Positions 30,332 to 39,019 of a DNA stretch of 40,241 nucleotides are shown here, piece after piece. The stretch comes from Candidatus Staskawiczbacteria bacterium. GTDB lineage: Bacteria > Patescibacteria > Paceibacteria > Paceibacterales > Staskawiczbacteraceae. The stretch covers positions 1 through 40,241 of the forward strand of contig CAILLM010000007.1 of assembly GCA_903835075.1 (NCBI GenBank), written 5' to 3'. How positions within the stretch are numbered: position 1 is the stretch's first letter; the number at the start of each line of letters is the position of its first letter. Under the pieces are notes generated by a model, which made no database searches, was not told the DNA's origin, and saw nothing but the letters and a program-made list of their open reading frames with translations. The position numbers and the translations under genes were made by a program.

Positions 30332-30360
30332 ATGTTATCACAAAAATTCATTCTTGACAA
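30332..30360 (-). promoter_or_regulatory. Promoter of the smpB-ssrA-infC cluster
   Basis: On the minus strand TTGTCA (30360-30355), 17 bases, TAACAT (30337-30332). Its -35 box overlaps that of the divergent promoter for the 117-residue gene by five bases. Confidence 0.72.
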
Positions 30361-30382
30361 CAAAAAATTATTGTGCTAATTT
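30354..30382 (+). promoter_or_regulatory. Promoter of the 117-residue orphan gene
   Basis: TTGACA (30354-30359), 17 bases, TAATTT (30377-30382). Leaves an approximately 85-base leader with an AGGCAACTATGCCT hairpin (about 30421-30434). Confidence 0.72.
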
Positions 30383-30473
30383 AAGAGCACAAAATAGGTT
30401 TACGAACCTTCACAATCTAAAAGGCAACTATGCCTGAAAAATAGCACAACCAACATTACAGAAAACATAAATC

Positions 30474-30827
30474 ATGAAAGCAACCTTTGCTCATGTCAAA
30501 TTAGACTGCATGTCAGGTGAAGTCGAAATTACAAATGCCGTACGGCATGCTCTCAAGTACACCGATATCGTTATTGTAGCATTAAGTCTAAACGAGAGTA
30601 GGCAACAGGCCTGGACCGGTATTTTCGTCGGTAGCAATATTTTGGGAATTGCACTGGAGCGAAAGCAAAGTTCTTTTTACAAAAAAGATATTGCAGAGTC
30701 TAGGAGGCTTGGCGTAGTGGCATTTAATGCAGGGTACCGGGAAGACGGCGTGGTTGCAGGCTATTTTAGGAATATTTTTGCCGAAAGTCATGACGTGCTG
30801 GAACTGACTCCAGTTCCTACGGAATAA
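30474..30827 (+). CDS. Orphan hypothetical protein, 117 residues
   Basis: MKATFAHVKLDCMSGEVEI in part, then alternating strands and helices (YTDIVIVALSLNESRQQAWTGIFVGSNILGIALERKQSS in part) suggesting a small alpha/beta fold. No family recognised and no membrane segment. It stands alone with its own promoter and strong terminator, divergent from smpB. Base composition (GCCGTACGGCATGC, ACCGATATCG, GACGGCGTGG) is clearly more GC-rich than the AT-rich neighbours, which may mean recent acquisition. No Shine-Dalgarno sequence. Confidence 0.65.
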   Translation: MKATFAHVKLDCMSGEVEITNAVRHALKYTDIVIVALSLNESRQQAWTGIFVGSNILGIALERKQSSFYKKDIAESRRLGVVAFNAGYREDGVVAGYFRNIFAESHDVLELTPVPTE

Positions 30828-30840
30828 TTGTTTTCATACG

Positions 30841-30879
30841 CGGGTGGCGGACACTATGTTCGTTCACCCGATTTTTTTT
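30841..30879 (+). terminator. Terminator of the 117-residue gene
   Basis: CGGGTG/CACCCG outer stem, CGGACA-CTA-TGTTCG inner stem, then eight T. Confidence 0.92.
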
Positions 30880-30894
30880 GCATTAAAAACCTTG

Positions 30895-30913
30895 CCCCAT
30901 AAGCTTATCGGGG
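30895..30913. terminator. Second hairpin before pyrH
   Basis: CCCCATAAG and CTTATCGGGG pair with one bulged C and almost no loop; followed by TTTAATTTT on the plus strand. A back-up terminator or a regulatory dyad. Confidence 0.45.
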
Positions 30914-30954
30914 TTTAATTTTCTCTTAATCTATGTTAAATTAAACAAATATAT

Positions 30955-31641
30955 ATGCCAATAAAATCAAAAGAAACAATCATAATTTCATTGGGGGGCT
31001 CGGTAATGGCACCCGACGATATTGATGTAGGATTTTTAAAGAATTTTAAACATACCCTGTCAAAATATTTTGGTGACAAGAGGTTTTTTATTATCGTTGG
31101 TGGGGGGAAAATTGCCAGAGTTTATCAAAAAGCACTTTTAGAATTTGGTGCAAAAAATAATGATAGAGACTGGATTGGAATAAATGTTACCAAGCTTAAT
31201 GCAGAAGTTTTAAAGCAAGTTTTTGCAGGAGATTGCCATAAAGAAACTATTATTGATCCAAACAAAAAAATAAAGGCCAACAATAACGTTGTAGTGGGGG
31301 CAGGATGGAAGCCGGGTTGGTCAACAGATTATGACGCTGTTTTAATTGCCAAAAATCATAACATAAAAACAATAATTAACTTGAGTAATATTGATTATGT
31401 CTATGACAAAAATCCTTCTCATTACCCCGATGCAACACCTTTAAAAGAAATAGATTGGAAGAGCTTTAGTAGAATGATTGGAGACGTTTGGACCCCTGGG
31501 CTTTCAATGCCATTTGACCCACGAGCTTCAAAATTAGCTGCAAGTTTAAAGTTAAAAGTTGTAATAATAAATGGGAAAAAAATAGAACAACTTGAAAATT
31601 ATTTAGACGGTAAGCCATTTATTGGTACAGTTATTAATTAA
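30955..31641 (+). CDS. pyrH: UMP kinase, archaeal-like type
   Basis: Amino-acid-kinase-fold enzyme making UDP from UMP. IIISLGGSVMAPDDID (ATP site), FFIIVGGGKIARVYQKAL, DWIGINVTKLNAEVLKQVF, VVVGAGWKPGWSTDYDAVLIA and LSNIDYVYDKNPSHYPDATPLKEIDW match the archaeal-type UMP kinases rather than the longer bacterial hexameric form. 228 residues. Heads a rightward run with an eight-base gap to the next gene. Confidence 0.88.
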   Translation: MPIKSKETIIISLGGSVMAPDDIDVGFLKNFKHTLSKYFGDKRFFIIVGGGKIARVYQKALLEFGAKNNDRDWIGINVTKLNAEVLKQVFAGDCHKETIIDPNKKIKANNNVVVGAGWKPGWSTDYDAVLIAKNHNIKTIINLSNIDYVYDKNPSHYPDATPLKEIDWKSFSRMIGDVWTPGLSMPFDPRASKLAASLKLKVVIINGKKIEQLENYLDGKPFIGTVIN

Positions 31642-31649
31642 ATAATAAT

Positions 31650-32066
31650 ATGAAGAATAATTTTTTCTTAGCATTGATAATTGTTTTAGTAATATTATTA
31701 ATTATTGCAATAGCTGTAGGAGCAACTTTGTTTATAAATAAAAAAAATGTAGGAGAAAGGGTGGCTTTTGTTGTCTCTGATGAAATAAATGGGAGGGATA
31801 CAGAAATAGCCAGAATTGATTTTAGCAATTCCGTAACAGGAGAATTAAAGATAGTTAAATCAGGAGAAAGTTCTAAAAGATTAAAGATTGCTTGGGAAGA
31901 AATAAATAAAAAAACATCTTTATCGTATAATTCTGAAACGCAAGAAAATGGCAAATTAGTAATGTATTCAAAAACAACCAGTAAGAATCAAGAAGATTGG
32001 AAGTGGGCAGTATTCGATTATTTTCAAAAGAATTCTAAATTTGTTATAGATATAGAGAGATTTTAA
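31650..32066 (+). CDS. Hypothetical single-pass membrane protein
   Basis: One strong N-terminal membrane helix (about 5-29) and a polar domain of about 105 residues that would lie outside the cell; ends DYFQKNSKFVIDIERF. No recognised motif. Positioned tightly between pyrH and argS (three bases before argS), so co-transcribed with them. Function unknown. Confidence 0.65.
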   Translation: MKNNFFLALIIVLVILLIIAIAVGATLFINKKNVGERVAFVVSDEINGRDTEIARIDFSNSVTGELKIVKSGESSKRLKIAWEEINKKTSLSYNSETQENGKLVMYSKTTSKNQEDWKWAVFDYFQKNSKFVIDIERF

Positions 32067-32069
32067 AAA

Positions 32070-33725
32070 ATGATAAAAGACGATATTAAAAAAATAATAG
32101 AAAAAGCGATTGACGGGGAGCTCCCTGATTTTTCGGTTGAAATTCCTATAGAAAAAAAACGTGGGGATTATTCAACAAACGTTGCTTTAATTTTGGCTAA
32201 ACAATTAGGTAAAAATCCCGTTGAAATTGCTGAGTCTATAAAAGACAAAATTGGCGATAACAAGTTGTTTTCTAAAGTGGAAGTTGTGGCGCCTGGTTTT
32301 ATTAATTTTTTTATTGCAGATAATATTTTTATTGATATCTTAAAAAATGTTGATATAAATTATGGTAGGGGTAGGGAGTGGAAAAATAAAAAAGTTGTTA
32401 TTGACTATACAGATCCTAACCCGTTTAAAGAGTTTCATATAGGGCATTTAATGAGTAATGCAATTGGAGAGTCTCTATCTAGAATTTTTGAATTTCAGGG
32501 AGCAAGAATAAAAAGAGTTTGTTATCAGGGTGATGTTGGCATGCATGTAGCAAAAGCAATTTGGGGAAAAATAAATGGCGCAGAGGGTATCAGTTGGGGA
32601 GCAGCCTATGCATATGGTGCACAGGCCTTTGAAGAAGATGAGGGTTCAAAAAAAGATATAACAGAACTCAATAAAAAAATATTCAAAAAATCAGATGCTA
32701 AAATAAATGCATTATATGACGAGGGGAAAAAATCTAGTCTAAAACACTTTGACGAGATTTATAAAAAGTTAGACACCAAATTTGATTATTTTATTTTTGA
32801 AAGTCAGGTTATGGATATTGGAAAAAAGATTGTTGAGGATGGTTTGAAAAAAGGGATTTTTGAAAAAGGAGAAAATGGGGCAGTGATTTTTAAAGGTGAA
32901 AATTATGGTTTGCACACTAGGGTTTTTATAAATTCAGAAGGTTTGCCAACTTACGAAGCAAAAGATTTGGGGTTGGCTGAGGTTAAGTATAAAAAATATA
33001 AGTATGACAATTCGGTAGTTGTTACTGCGAATGAACAAAGCGATTATTTTAAAGTTATGCTTTGTGCAATGGGTAGGGTATTGCCAAAATTAGCAGAAAG
33101 AACAAAGCATATAAGTCACGGGATGCTAAGGTTGCCTGAAGGGAAAATGTCTTCTAGGACGGGAAAAGTTATTACAGGAGAATTGCTGATAGAAAAAGTT
33201 GAAGATTTGGTAAAAGAAAAAATTAAAGATAGAAACTTATCTGAACAAGAGGGAAAAGAAATTATAGGGGCGGTGGCAATTGGAGCTATAAAATATTCGG
33301 TACTGAAGCAGTCAACAGGCTCTGACATTATTTATGATTTTGATAAATCAATTTCTTTTGATGGAGATTCTGGCCCATATCTGCAATATGCATATACAAG
33401 GGCGCAATCTGTGCTGAGAAAGGCAAAAGACGAAGGCATAAAAATGAGTTTTAAAAAGATACCAAGTGAAATCACTCAACTTGAAAAAATGATAAGCAAT
33501 TTTCCAGAAATAGTAATTAGGGCAGAAAAAAGTTATGAACCTCATTTTATAGCACTTTATCTTACTGAGCTTGCTGGAGTATTTAACAATTATTATGCAA
33601 AAAATAAAATTGTAGACAAGGCAGATGAATTTTCTTCTTATAGGGCTGCGCTAGTTAATGCATTCTCTATAGTTATGAAAAATGGAATGTGTTTGTTGGG
33701 AATAAAAACATTAGAAAAAATGTAA
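32070..33725 (+). CDS. argS: Arginyl-tRNA synthetase
   Basis: Class I synthetase. N-terminal Add1 domain (about 1-90), HIGH motif as FKEFHIGHLMSN (about 122-125), GDVGMHVAKAIWG, the KMSSRTGKV segment (about 359-367) and a C-terminal DALR anticodon domain. 551 residues, normal. It keeps a KMSS motif, which many bacterial ArgS lack. The stop overlaps the next gene's start by one base. Confidence 0.96.
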   Translation: MIKDDIKKIIEKAIDGELPDFSVEIPIEKKRGDYSTNVALILAKQLGKNPVEIAESIKDKIGDNKLFSKVEVVAPGFINFFIADNIFIDILKNVDINYGRGREWKNKKVVIDYTDPNPFKEFHIGHLMSNAIGESLSRIFEFQGARIKRVCYQGDVGMHVAKAIWGKINGAEGISWGAAYAYGAQAFEEDEGSKKDITELNKKIFKKSDAKINALYDEGKKSSLKHFDEIYKKLDTKFDYFIFESQVMDIGKKIVEDGLKKGIFEKGENGAVIFKGENYGLHTRVFINSEGLPTYEAKDLGLAEVKYKKYKYDNSVVVTANEQSDYFKVMLCAMGRVLPKLAERTKHISHGMLRLPEGKMSSRTGKVITGELLIEKVEDLVKEKIKDRNLSEQEGKEIIGAVAIGAIKYSVLKQSTGSDIIYDFDKSISFDGDSGPYLQYAYTRAQSVLRKAKDEGIKMSFKKIPSEITQLEKMISNFPEIVIRAEKSYEPHFIALYLTELAGVFNNYYAKNKIVDKADEFSSYRAALVNAFSIVMKNGMCLLGIKTLEKM

Positions 33726-34297
33726 TGAAATTAAAAAATAAATATTACATAATGCGGCATGGGCAGGCAAAGTCTAACGTTAAGGCAATGTGTTCTTGTT
33801 GGCCAGAAAAATTTCATAATCCGCTTACCACAAAAGGAAAACAAGAAGTTAAAGATTCAATTAAAAAATTTAAAGATAAAGGAAATACAGTTGATCTAAT
33901 TTTTGCTTCGCCATTGTTAAGAGCTCAGCAAACAGCGGAAATTGTTGAAAAATTTTTTGGTGTAAAACATAAAACTGATAAAAGATTGCGCGAAATTGAT
34001 TTTGGTAAATTCAATAATAGAAAACTTGAAGCAATGTGGAAGTCATTTAAAAGTGAGAAAGAAAGAATCAATACCAGAAAAGACGGGGAGGAAACTTACA
34101 AAGAGATTTCAAAAAGAATGACAGAATCTTTAAAAGATATAGACAAAAAATATAAAGGTAAAAATATTATGATAATAAGTCATGAGGGACCGCTAGGATT
34201 GTTGCAGTCAAAAGTTTCTGGCCTTTCTTTAGAAGAATCTATAAACATTCCTTTAGAAAAAAGAATTCATAAAGCAGAAATAAGAGAACTAAACTAA
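33725..34297 (+). CDS. Histidine phosphatase (phosphoglycerate mutase-like)
   Basis: RHG motif YIMRHGQAKSNVK (catalytic His about residue 12), FASPLLRAQQTAEIV, LREIDFGKFNNRKLEAM and the second catalytic histidine in IMIISHEGPLGLL. 190 residues from ATG 33725, which overlaps the argS stop (TAATG); an in-frame TTG at 33689 would overlap argS more. Substrate unknown; it could be a phosphoglycerate mutase, a nucleoside phosphatase or a repressor-type sensor. One base upstream of ileS. Confidence 0.85.
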   Translation: MKLKNKYYIMRHGQAKSNVKAMCSCWPEKFHNPLTTKGKQEVKDSIKKFKDKGNTVDLIFASPLLRAQQTAEIVEKFFGVKHKTDKRLREIDFGKFNNRKLEAMWKSFKSEKERINTRKDGEETYKEISKRMTESLKDIDKKYKGKNIMIISHEGPLGLLQSKVSGLSLEESINIPLEKRIHKAEIRELN

Positions 34298-34298
34298 T

Positions 34299-37175
34299 AT
34301 GCCATATAATTATTCGGAAGAAGAAAATAAAATATTACAATTTTGGCAAGAAAATAAAATTTTCGAGAAGTCTTTAGAGCAAACCCTTCGGCCAGCTCAG
34401 GGCAGGCGAAAAGACTTTGTATTTTTTGATGGTCCTCCATTTGCTACTGGTGCTCCGCATTATGGCCACTTGCTTCAAAGCGTAATTAAAGATGCAATTC
34501 CCAGATATAAAACTATGAGGGGTTTTTATGTTGCCCGTCAATGGGGTTGGGATTGCCATGGTTTGCCAATTGAAAACATTGTTGAGAAAGAATTGGGCAC
34601 AAAATCTAAAAAAGATATTGTAGCAATGGGAGTTAAAAAATTTAATGACTTGTGTCGAGATAAAATTTTTACTTTTATAAATGAGTGGGAAGAAGTCATC
34701 CCTCGTTTTGGAAGGTGGGCAGATATGGAAAAACCATACAAAACAATGGATTTTGAGTATATGCAGTCAGAATGGTGGGCATTTAAAGAATTGTATAAAA
34801 AGGGGCTTATATATGAAGATTACAGGTCTATGCACATTTGCCCAAGGTGCGAAACAACATTAAGCCAGGGAGAAGTTGCCGAGGGTTATAAAGATATTAA
34901 AGATTTGTCAGCTACAGCAAGGTTTGAAATAATTGGTGAGCCAAACTCTTATTTTTTGGCATGGACAACAACTCCATGGACTTTGATTGGAAATGCTGCC
35001 TTGGCGGTTGGTGCAGATATAAATTATATAAAAGCTAAAATTGGTGAAGATGTTTTTGTTGTAGCAGAAAGTAGGGCTAGTGAGGTTTTTGGTGATAAGA
35101 CGTATGAAATTTTAGAAACGCTAAATGGGAAAAATTTGGTTGGGCTAGAATACAAACCTATATTTGATTATTACTCTAAAGACGCAGGTTTAAAAAATAA
35201 AGAAAATGGTTGGAAAGTTTATGCAGGTGACTTTGTAAATACAGAAGATGGAACAGGAATTGTGCACATAGCACCTGCTTTTGGAGCAGATGATATGGCT
35301 CTTGGCAAAAAAGAAAACTTGCCATTTATTCAGCATGTAAAAATGGATGGCACAATGACGCAAGAAAATGGAGAATTTTCTGGTCTTGATCTTAAGCCTC
35401 GCGCAAAAAACAAGCCTGAAGAAATTCGTGAAGCAGATTTAACCATTGTTCGTTATTTAGAAGAAAATGGATTGTTGTTTAAATACGATAAATATGAGCA
35501 CTCTTATCCTCATTGTTGGAGGTGTGATACTGCATTATTAAATTATGCTACCAGCTCTTGGTTTGTTGCAGTAGAAAAAATAAAACCTGAATTATTAAAA
35601 AATGCTAAAAATATCAATTGGTCGCCTGCCCACATAAAAGAGGGGAGGTTCGGTCAATGGCTGGTGGGAGCACGGGATTGGTCAATTTCGCGCCAGCGTT
35701 TTTGGGCAAATACAATTCCCGTTTGGAGATGTGACAAATGTAAAAAAGAAATTGTTTTTGCCTCAGCTAACGAGCTTGAAAAAGCTAGTGGAATAAAAGT
35801 TAATGACTTGCATAAAGATGTAGTTGATGAAGTTATTTTTAATTGTAGTTGTGGCGGTAAAATGGCTAGGGTCCCAGATGTATTAGACACTTGGTTCGAT
35901 TCTGGGTCTGTACCTTTTGCATCACTTCATTACCCAGTAGAAAATAAAAATAATTTAAAAAAGCGTTTACCAGCAGATTTTATTGGTGAAGCTCAAGATC
36001 AAACTAGGGCATGGTTTTATTACCAGCATGTTTTGGTGGGAGCATTGTTTGGTACAGAAGCTTTCAAAAATTGTATTGTAACAGGAATTGTGTTGGCAGA
36101 AGACGGTAAAAAAATGTCTAAAAAATTAAAGAACTATCCTGATCCAACAGCTGTTATGGAAAAATATGGAGCAGATGCAATGCGTTTTTATATGTTAAAT
36201 TCTCCAGTAGTTCAGGCTGAAAATTTATCTTTTTCTGAAAAAGGAGTTGACGAAATAGCTAAGAAAAATATAAGCAGATTATATAATGTTTTAGCTTTTT
36301 ATGAATTATATGCCGATGGCACAGTTGCTAGCGACAAAAGTAATAATATTCTTGATAAATGGATTCTTTCACGCCTTGGAGAATTAATAAAAATTTCAAC
36401 TGATGGTTATGAGTCATATAAGGTTGACATTGCTGTGCGACCTATTATAGATTTTATAGATGACTTTTCAGCTTGGTATTTAAGGAGAAGTAGAGAAAGG
36501 TTTAAAGAAGATGATAATGATAAGAAAGATGCTTTGGCGACTTTAAGATATGTTTTGCATGTAACTTCAAAAATCATAGCTCCATGTATGCCATTTTTTG
36601 CAGAATATATTTTTCAAAAAACGCGTGACCCTAAAAACAGAGAAAGCGTTCACTTAGAAGATTGGCCGAGTCTAATGAAATCAGACGTTGATTTAATTAT
36701 AGAGATGTCAGAGGCCAGAGAAATAGTGAACTTAGCCTTAGCAGAGCGCTCAAATGTAGGAATAAAAGTCAAACAACCCCTTGCCCTTCTTAGAGTAAAA
36801 AATATTAATTCTAAAATTAAAAATAACAAAGAATTACTAGAGGTGATAAAGGCGGAAACAAATATTAAAAATGTTATTTTTGATGCAACGATTGTTAACG
36901 AAGTAGAGCTGGACATCAATATAACACCGGAGTTAGAAGAGGAGTGGCTGATTAGAGAAATAGTAAGGGCTGTTCAAGAAGAGAGAAAAGAACAAAAATT
37001 AATTCCACAGGATAAAATTTCTGTTAAGCTAGTTGTGCCCCAGAAAGAAAAATTAATAATAGAGAAAAACAGAGGTCTTTTGTTAAAAGAGTTTAGGGCA
37101 ACAGAAATTTTTGTAGAAGAATCTGTGGCATCTGATGGTCAAAAATATTTAATAAAAATTAGTGTTGTAAAGTAA
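34299..37175 (+). CDS. ileS: Isoleucyl-tRNA synthetase
   Basis: Class I synthetase: FDGPPFATGAPHYGHLLQ (HIGH variant 54-57), editing domain (WTTTPWTLIGNAALAV, GTGIVHIAPAFGADD), VGARDWSISRQRFWANTIPVW, KMSKKLKNYPDP (about 604) and the C-terminal anticodon domain. 958 residues. The overall pattern, with HYGHLLQSVIKD and the CPRC pair, looks like the archaeal/eukaryotic-type IleS. An insert QTLRPAQGR near 28-36 is encoded by the palindromic element shared with uvrB. Confidence 0.96.
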   Translation: MPYNYSEEENKILQFWQENKIFEKSLEQTLRPAQGRRKDFVFFDGPPFATGAPHYGHLLQSVIKDAIPRYKTMRGFYVARQWGWDCHGLPIENIVEKELGTKSKKDIVAMGVKKFNDLCRDKIFTFINEWEEVIPRFGRWADMEKPYKTMDFEYMQSEWWAFKELYKKGLIYEDYRSMHICPRCETTLSQGEVAEGYKDIKDLSATARFEIIGEPNSYFLAWTTTPWTLIGNAALAVGADINYIKAKIGEDVFVVAESRASEVFGDKTYEILETLNGKNLVGLEYKPIFDYYSKDAGLKNKENGWKVYAGDFVNTEDGTGIVHIAPAFGADDMALGKKENLPFIQHVKMDGTMTQENGEFSGLDLKPRAKNKPEEIREADLTIVRYLEENGLLFKYDKYEHSYPHCWRCDTALLNYATSSWFVAVEKIKPELLKNAKNINWSPAHIKEGRFGQWLVGARDWSISRQRFWANTIPVWRCDKCKKEIVFASANELEKASGIKVNDLHKDVVDEVIFNCSCGGKMARVPDVLDTWFDSGSVPFASLHYPVENKNNLKKRLPADFIGEAQDQTRAWFYYQHVLVGALFGTEAFKNCIVTGIVLAEDGKKMSKKLKNYPDPTAVMEKYGADAMRFYMLNSPVVQAENLSFSEKGVDEIAKKNISRLYNVLAFYELYADGTVASDKSNNILDKWILSRLGELIKISTDGYESYKVDIAVRPIIDFIDDFSAWYLRRSRERFKEDDNDKKDALATLRYVLHVTSKIIAPCMPFFAEYIFQKTRDPKNRESVHLEDWPSLMKSDVDLIIEMSEAREIVNLALAERSNVGIKVKQPLALLRVKNINSKIKNNKELLEVIKAETNIKNVIFDATIVNEVELDINITPELEEEWLIREIVRAVQEERKEQKLIPQDKISVKLVVPQKEKLIIEKNRGLLLKEFRATEIFVEESVASDGQKYLIKISVVK
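34382..34407. repeat. 26-base palindromic element in ileS (shared with uvrB)
   Basis: AACCCTTCGGCCAGCTCAGG then GCAGGC. 24 of 26 bases equal the uvrB copy (minus strand 17199-17174), but it is read as T-L-R-P-A-Q-G-R, a different frame. Confidence 0.85.
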
Positions 37176-38272
37176 TGAATATGGATTTGTCATTGTTAAA
37201 AAATATAGATTTTACTAACAGAGATAATATTTTATTTTTAGTTATAGTTCTTATTATATTTGTTGTTGCGGTTTCAATTTTTATCATAATTTTTACAAAA
37301 ATTATGAAAATGTTGAAAAAAATAATTGATAAATTTTTTAGTAAATATATTAAAAAATCAAAACAAAAAAAACCAGAAAATTTGTTACAGAGTACAGAAG
37401 AGAAAAAAGAAGAACCTAGTCCCAAAAATGTAGCAATGGGTAATGTGAGTAATTTACCTAATGGAAATAAAGAAAACAGCGAAGACTCAAAAAATGATTC
37501 TTCAAAAAAAGATGAATCTGCAGGTTTGTCAAAACCTAAGAGCGTGCAAGAATCGGGTGGAAAAATAAGTTTTAAAATTGGGGAGAATAAAACAGATAGT
37601 AAAAGTAAAACACAAGAAACTTATAAGCAAAAAGAAGACAAGAGCATTGCTGAGCATTTGGGAAAATTAAAGGCTAATCCAGATGAGAATAAAGATACGT
37701 TGGCGTCAAAAATGCCCTCAAGAACCGAAGTGCCAGAAGACGTTGCTAGGTTTGAAAAAATAAAAATACCTCAAAGAATGGTTCTTTCGGTTGATAAGGA
37801 GGTTAGGGAGGATGGCTTGGTTGGCGGCACTGGGAAAAGAGATGTTTTTGGTGAGATACCAAATAAAAAGCCGTTAGCAGACAAAAAAGAGCCAGACAAT
37901 AAAGAGGTTTTTAAAAAAGGGTTAAAACAAATAACTTCAAAAAGTTCTAATAAGTCGATAAGTTCCGATAAGTCAATTTTTGAAGGTAAGCCAGAGGTCT
38001 CTAGGATAAAATTAGCTTATAAGGTTAGGATGGACCCAAAGGTCTGGCAAGCAGGTAGGGCAGTTGGCTTACAGCTAAGTCCCGTAGAAAGATCAAATTT
38101 GGTAAAAGAAGTTTTTTCGCCAAAACTTGGGACTAGTATATCTAAAAAAGATTTACAAACAAGTTTGAGGCAACTTAACCGAAAAATGCTTAACACAACG
38201 AATGATCCCAAAACTCATGAAAAAATCAGAAAAGAAATAAAGTTTTTTAAAAAAATTGGCGGCGTAAAATGA
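37175..38272 (+). CDS. Hypothetical membrane-anchored protein with disordered linker
   Basis: A membrane helix (about 18-43), a basic stretch, then roughly 240 residues of Lys/Ser/Glu/Asp-rich low-complexity sequence, and a compact basic C-terminal domain (about 285-365: RIKLAYKVRMDPKVWQAGRAVGLQLSPVERSNLVKEVF in part). The layout suggests a membrane tether presenting a cytoplasmic nucleic-acid or protein-binding domain. Start overlaps the ileS stop (TAATG); end overlaps recO by four bases. No family recognised. Confidence 0.7.
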   Translation: MNMDLSLLKNIDFTNRDNILFLVIVLIIFVVAVSIFIIIFTKIMKMLKKIIDKFFSKYIKKSKQKKPENLLQSTEEKKEEPSPKNVAMGNVSNLPNGNKENSEDSKNDSSKKDESAGLSKPKSVQESGGKISFKIGENKTDSKSKTQETYKQKEDKSIAEHLGKLKANPDENKDTLASKMPSRTEVPEDVARFEKIKIPQRMVLSVDKEVREDGLVGGTGKRDVFGEIPNKKPLADKKEPDNKEVFKKGLKQITSKSSNKSISSDKSIFEGKPEVSRIKLAYKVRMDPKVWQAGRAVGLQLSPVERSNLVKEVFSPKLGTSISKKDLQTSLRQLNRKMLNTTNDPKTHEKIRKEIKFFKKIGGVK

Positions 38273-39003
38273 CAACACGATACAAAACCCGAGCCATTGT
38301 TTTTAGGAGGGAGAATGTAAATGAAGCTGATAGAAATTTTTCCGTTTTTACTGATGATTTTGGGCAATTAGATATTTTTGCCAAAGCAATACGAAAGATT
38401 GTTTCCAAATTAAGAAATGGCATTGATATTTTCTTTTTATCAGAAATAGAATTTATACAAGGAAAAAGCAGAAAAACTCTTACTGATGCAAACACAATAA
38501 AAAGATTTGATAATATATTGAGCGACCCTGAAAGATTTAATATTGCCACAGATATTGGGGAAGTGATGGGTGTTTTTATAAAAGGACAGGAGCAAGACCA
38601 AGAATTGTTTAATTTGTTGGAAGAGTCGTTTTGTAAATTGGATGATAACAATTTGCAAAATGGAAAATATTTTTTGGTGTATTATTATTTTTTATGGAAT
38701 ATATTTTCTTTGTTAGGATATCACTCTGAGGTTAAAAATTGCGCAAGTTGTCACGGGAATTTAATTCCAAGCCAAGTTTATTTTTCGGGCAAAGATGGGG
38801 GAGTTATTTGTGAAGATTGTTTTAAAAAAGAGACAGATTCTTCTAATTATGCACAAAAAATAAATTCTGATGTTGTAAAAATATTAAGAATTATTTTATC
38901 TAAAGATTGGCAAACGTTGTCTAAATTAAAAATTGAACCATTAACTAAAAAATTATTATTAGATGTTTCGCAGAATGCAATTAGAGCATTTTGTCCAAAT
39001 TAA
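38269..39003 (+). CDS. recO: DNA repair protein RecO
   Basis: Mediator that loads RecA with RecF/RecR. N-terminal OB-fold (YKTRAIVFRRENVNEADRNFSVFTDDFGQLDIFAKAIRK in part), helical middle, and a zinc-binding cluster CASC...CEDC near 158-184. 244 residues, normal. ATGA overlap with the preceding membrane protein gene. RecF and RecR are not in the window. Confidence 0.9.
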   Translation: MTTRYKTRAIVFRRENVNEADRNFSVFTDDFGQLDIFAKAIRKIVSKLRNGIDIFFLSEIEFIQGKSRKTLTDANTIKRFDNILSDPERFNIATDIGEVMGVFIKGQEQDQELFNLLEESFCKLDDNNLQNGKYFLVYYYFLWNIFSLLGYHSEVKNCASCHGNLIPSQVYFSGKDGGVICEDCFKKETDSSNYAQKINSDVVKILRIILSKDWQTLSKLKIEPLTKKLLLDVSQNAIRAFCPN

Positions 39004-39019
39004 TTATTAAAAAATAAAA

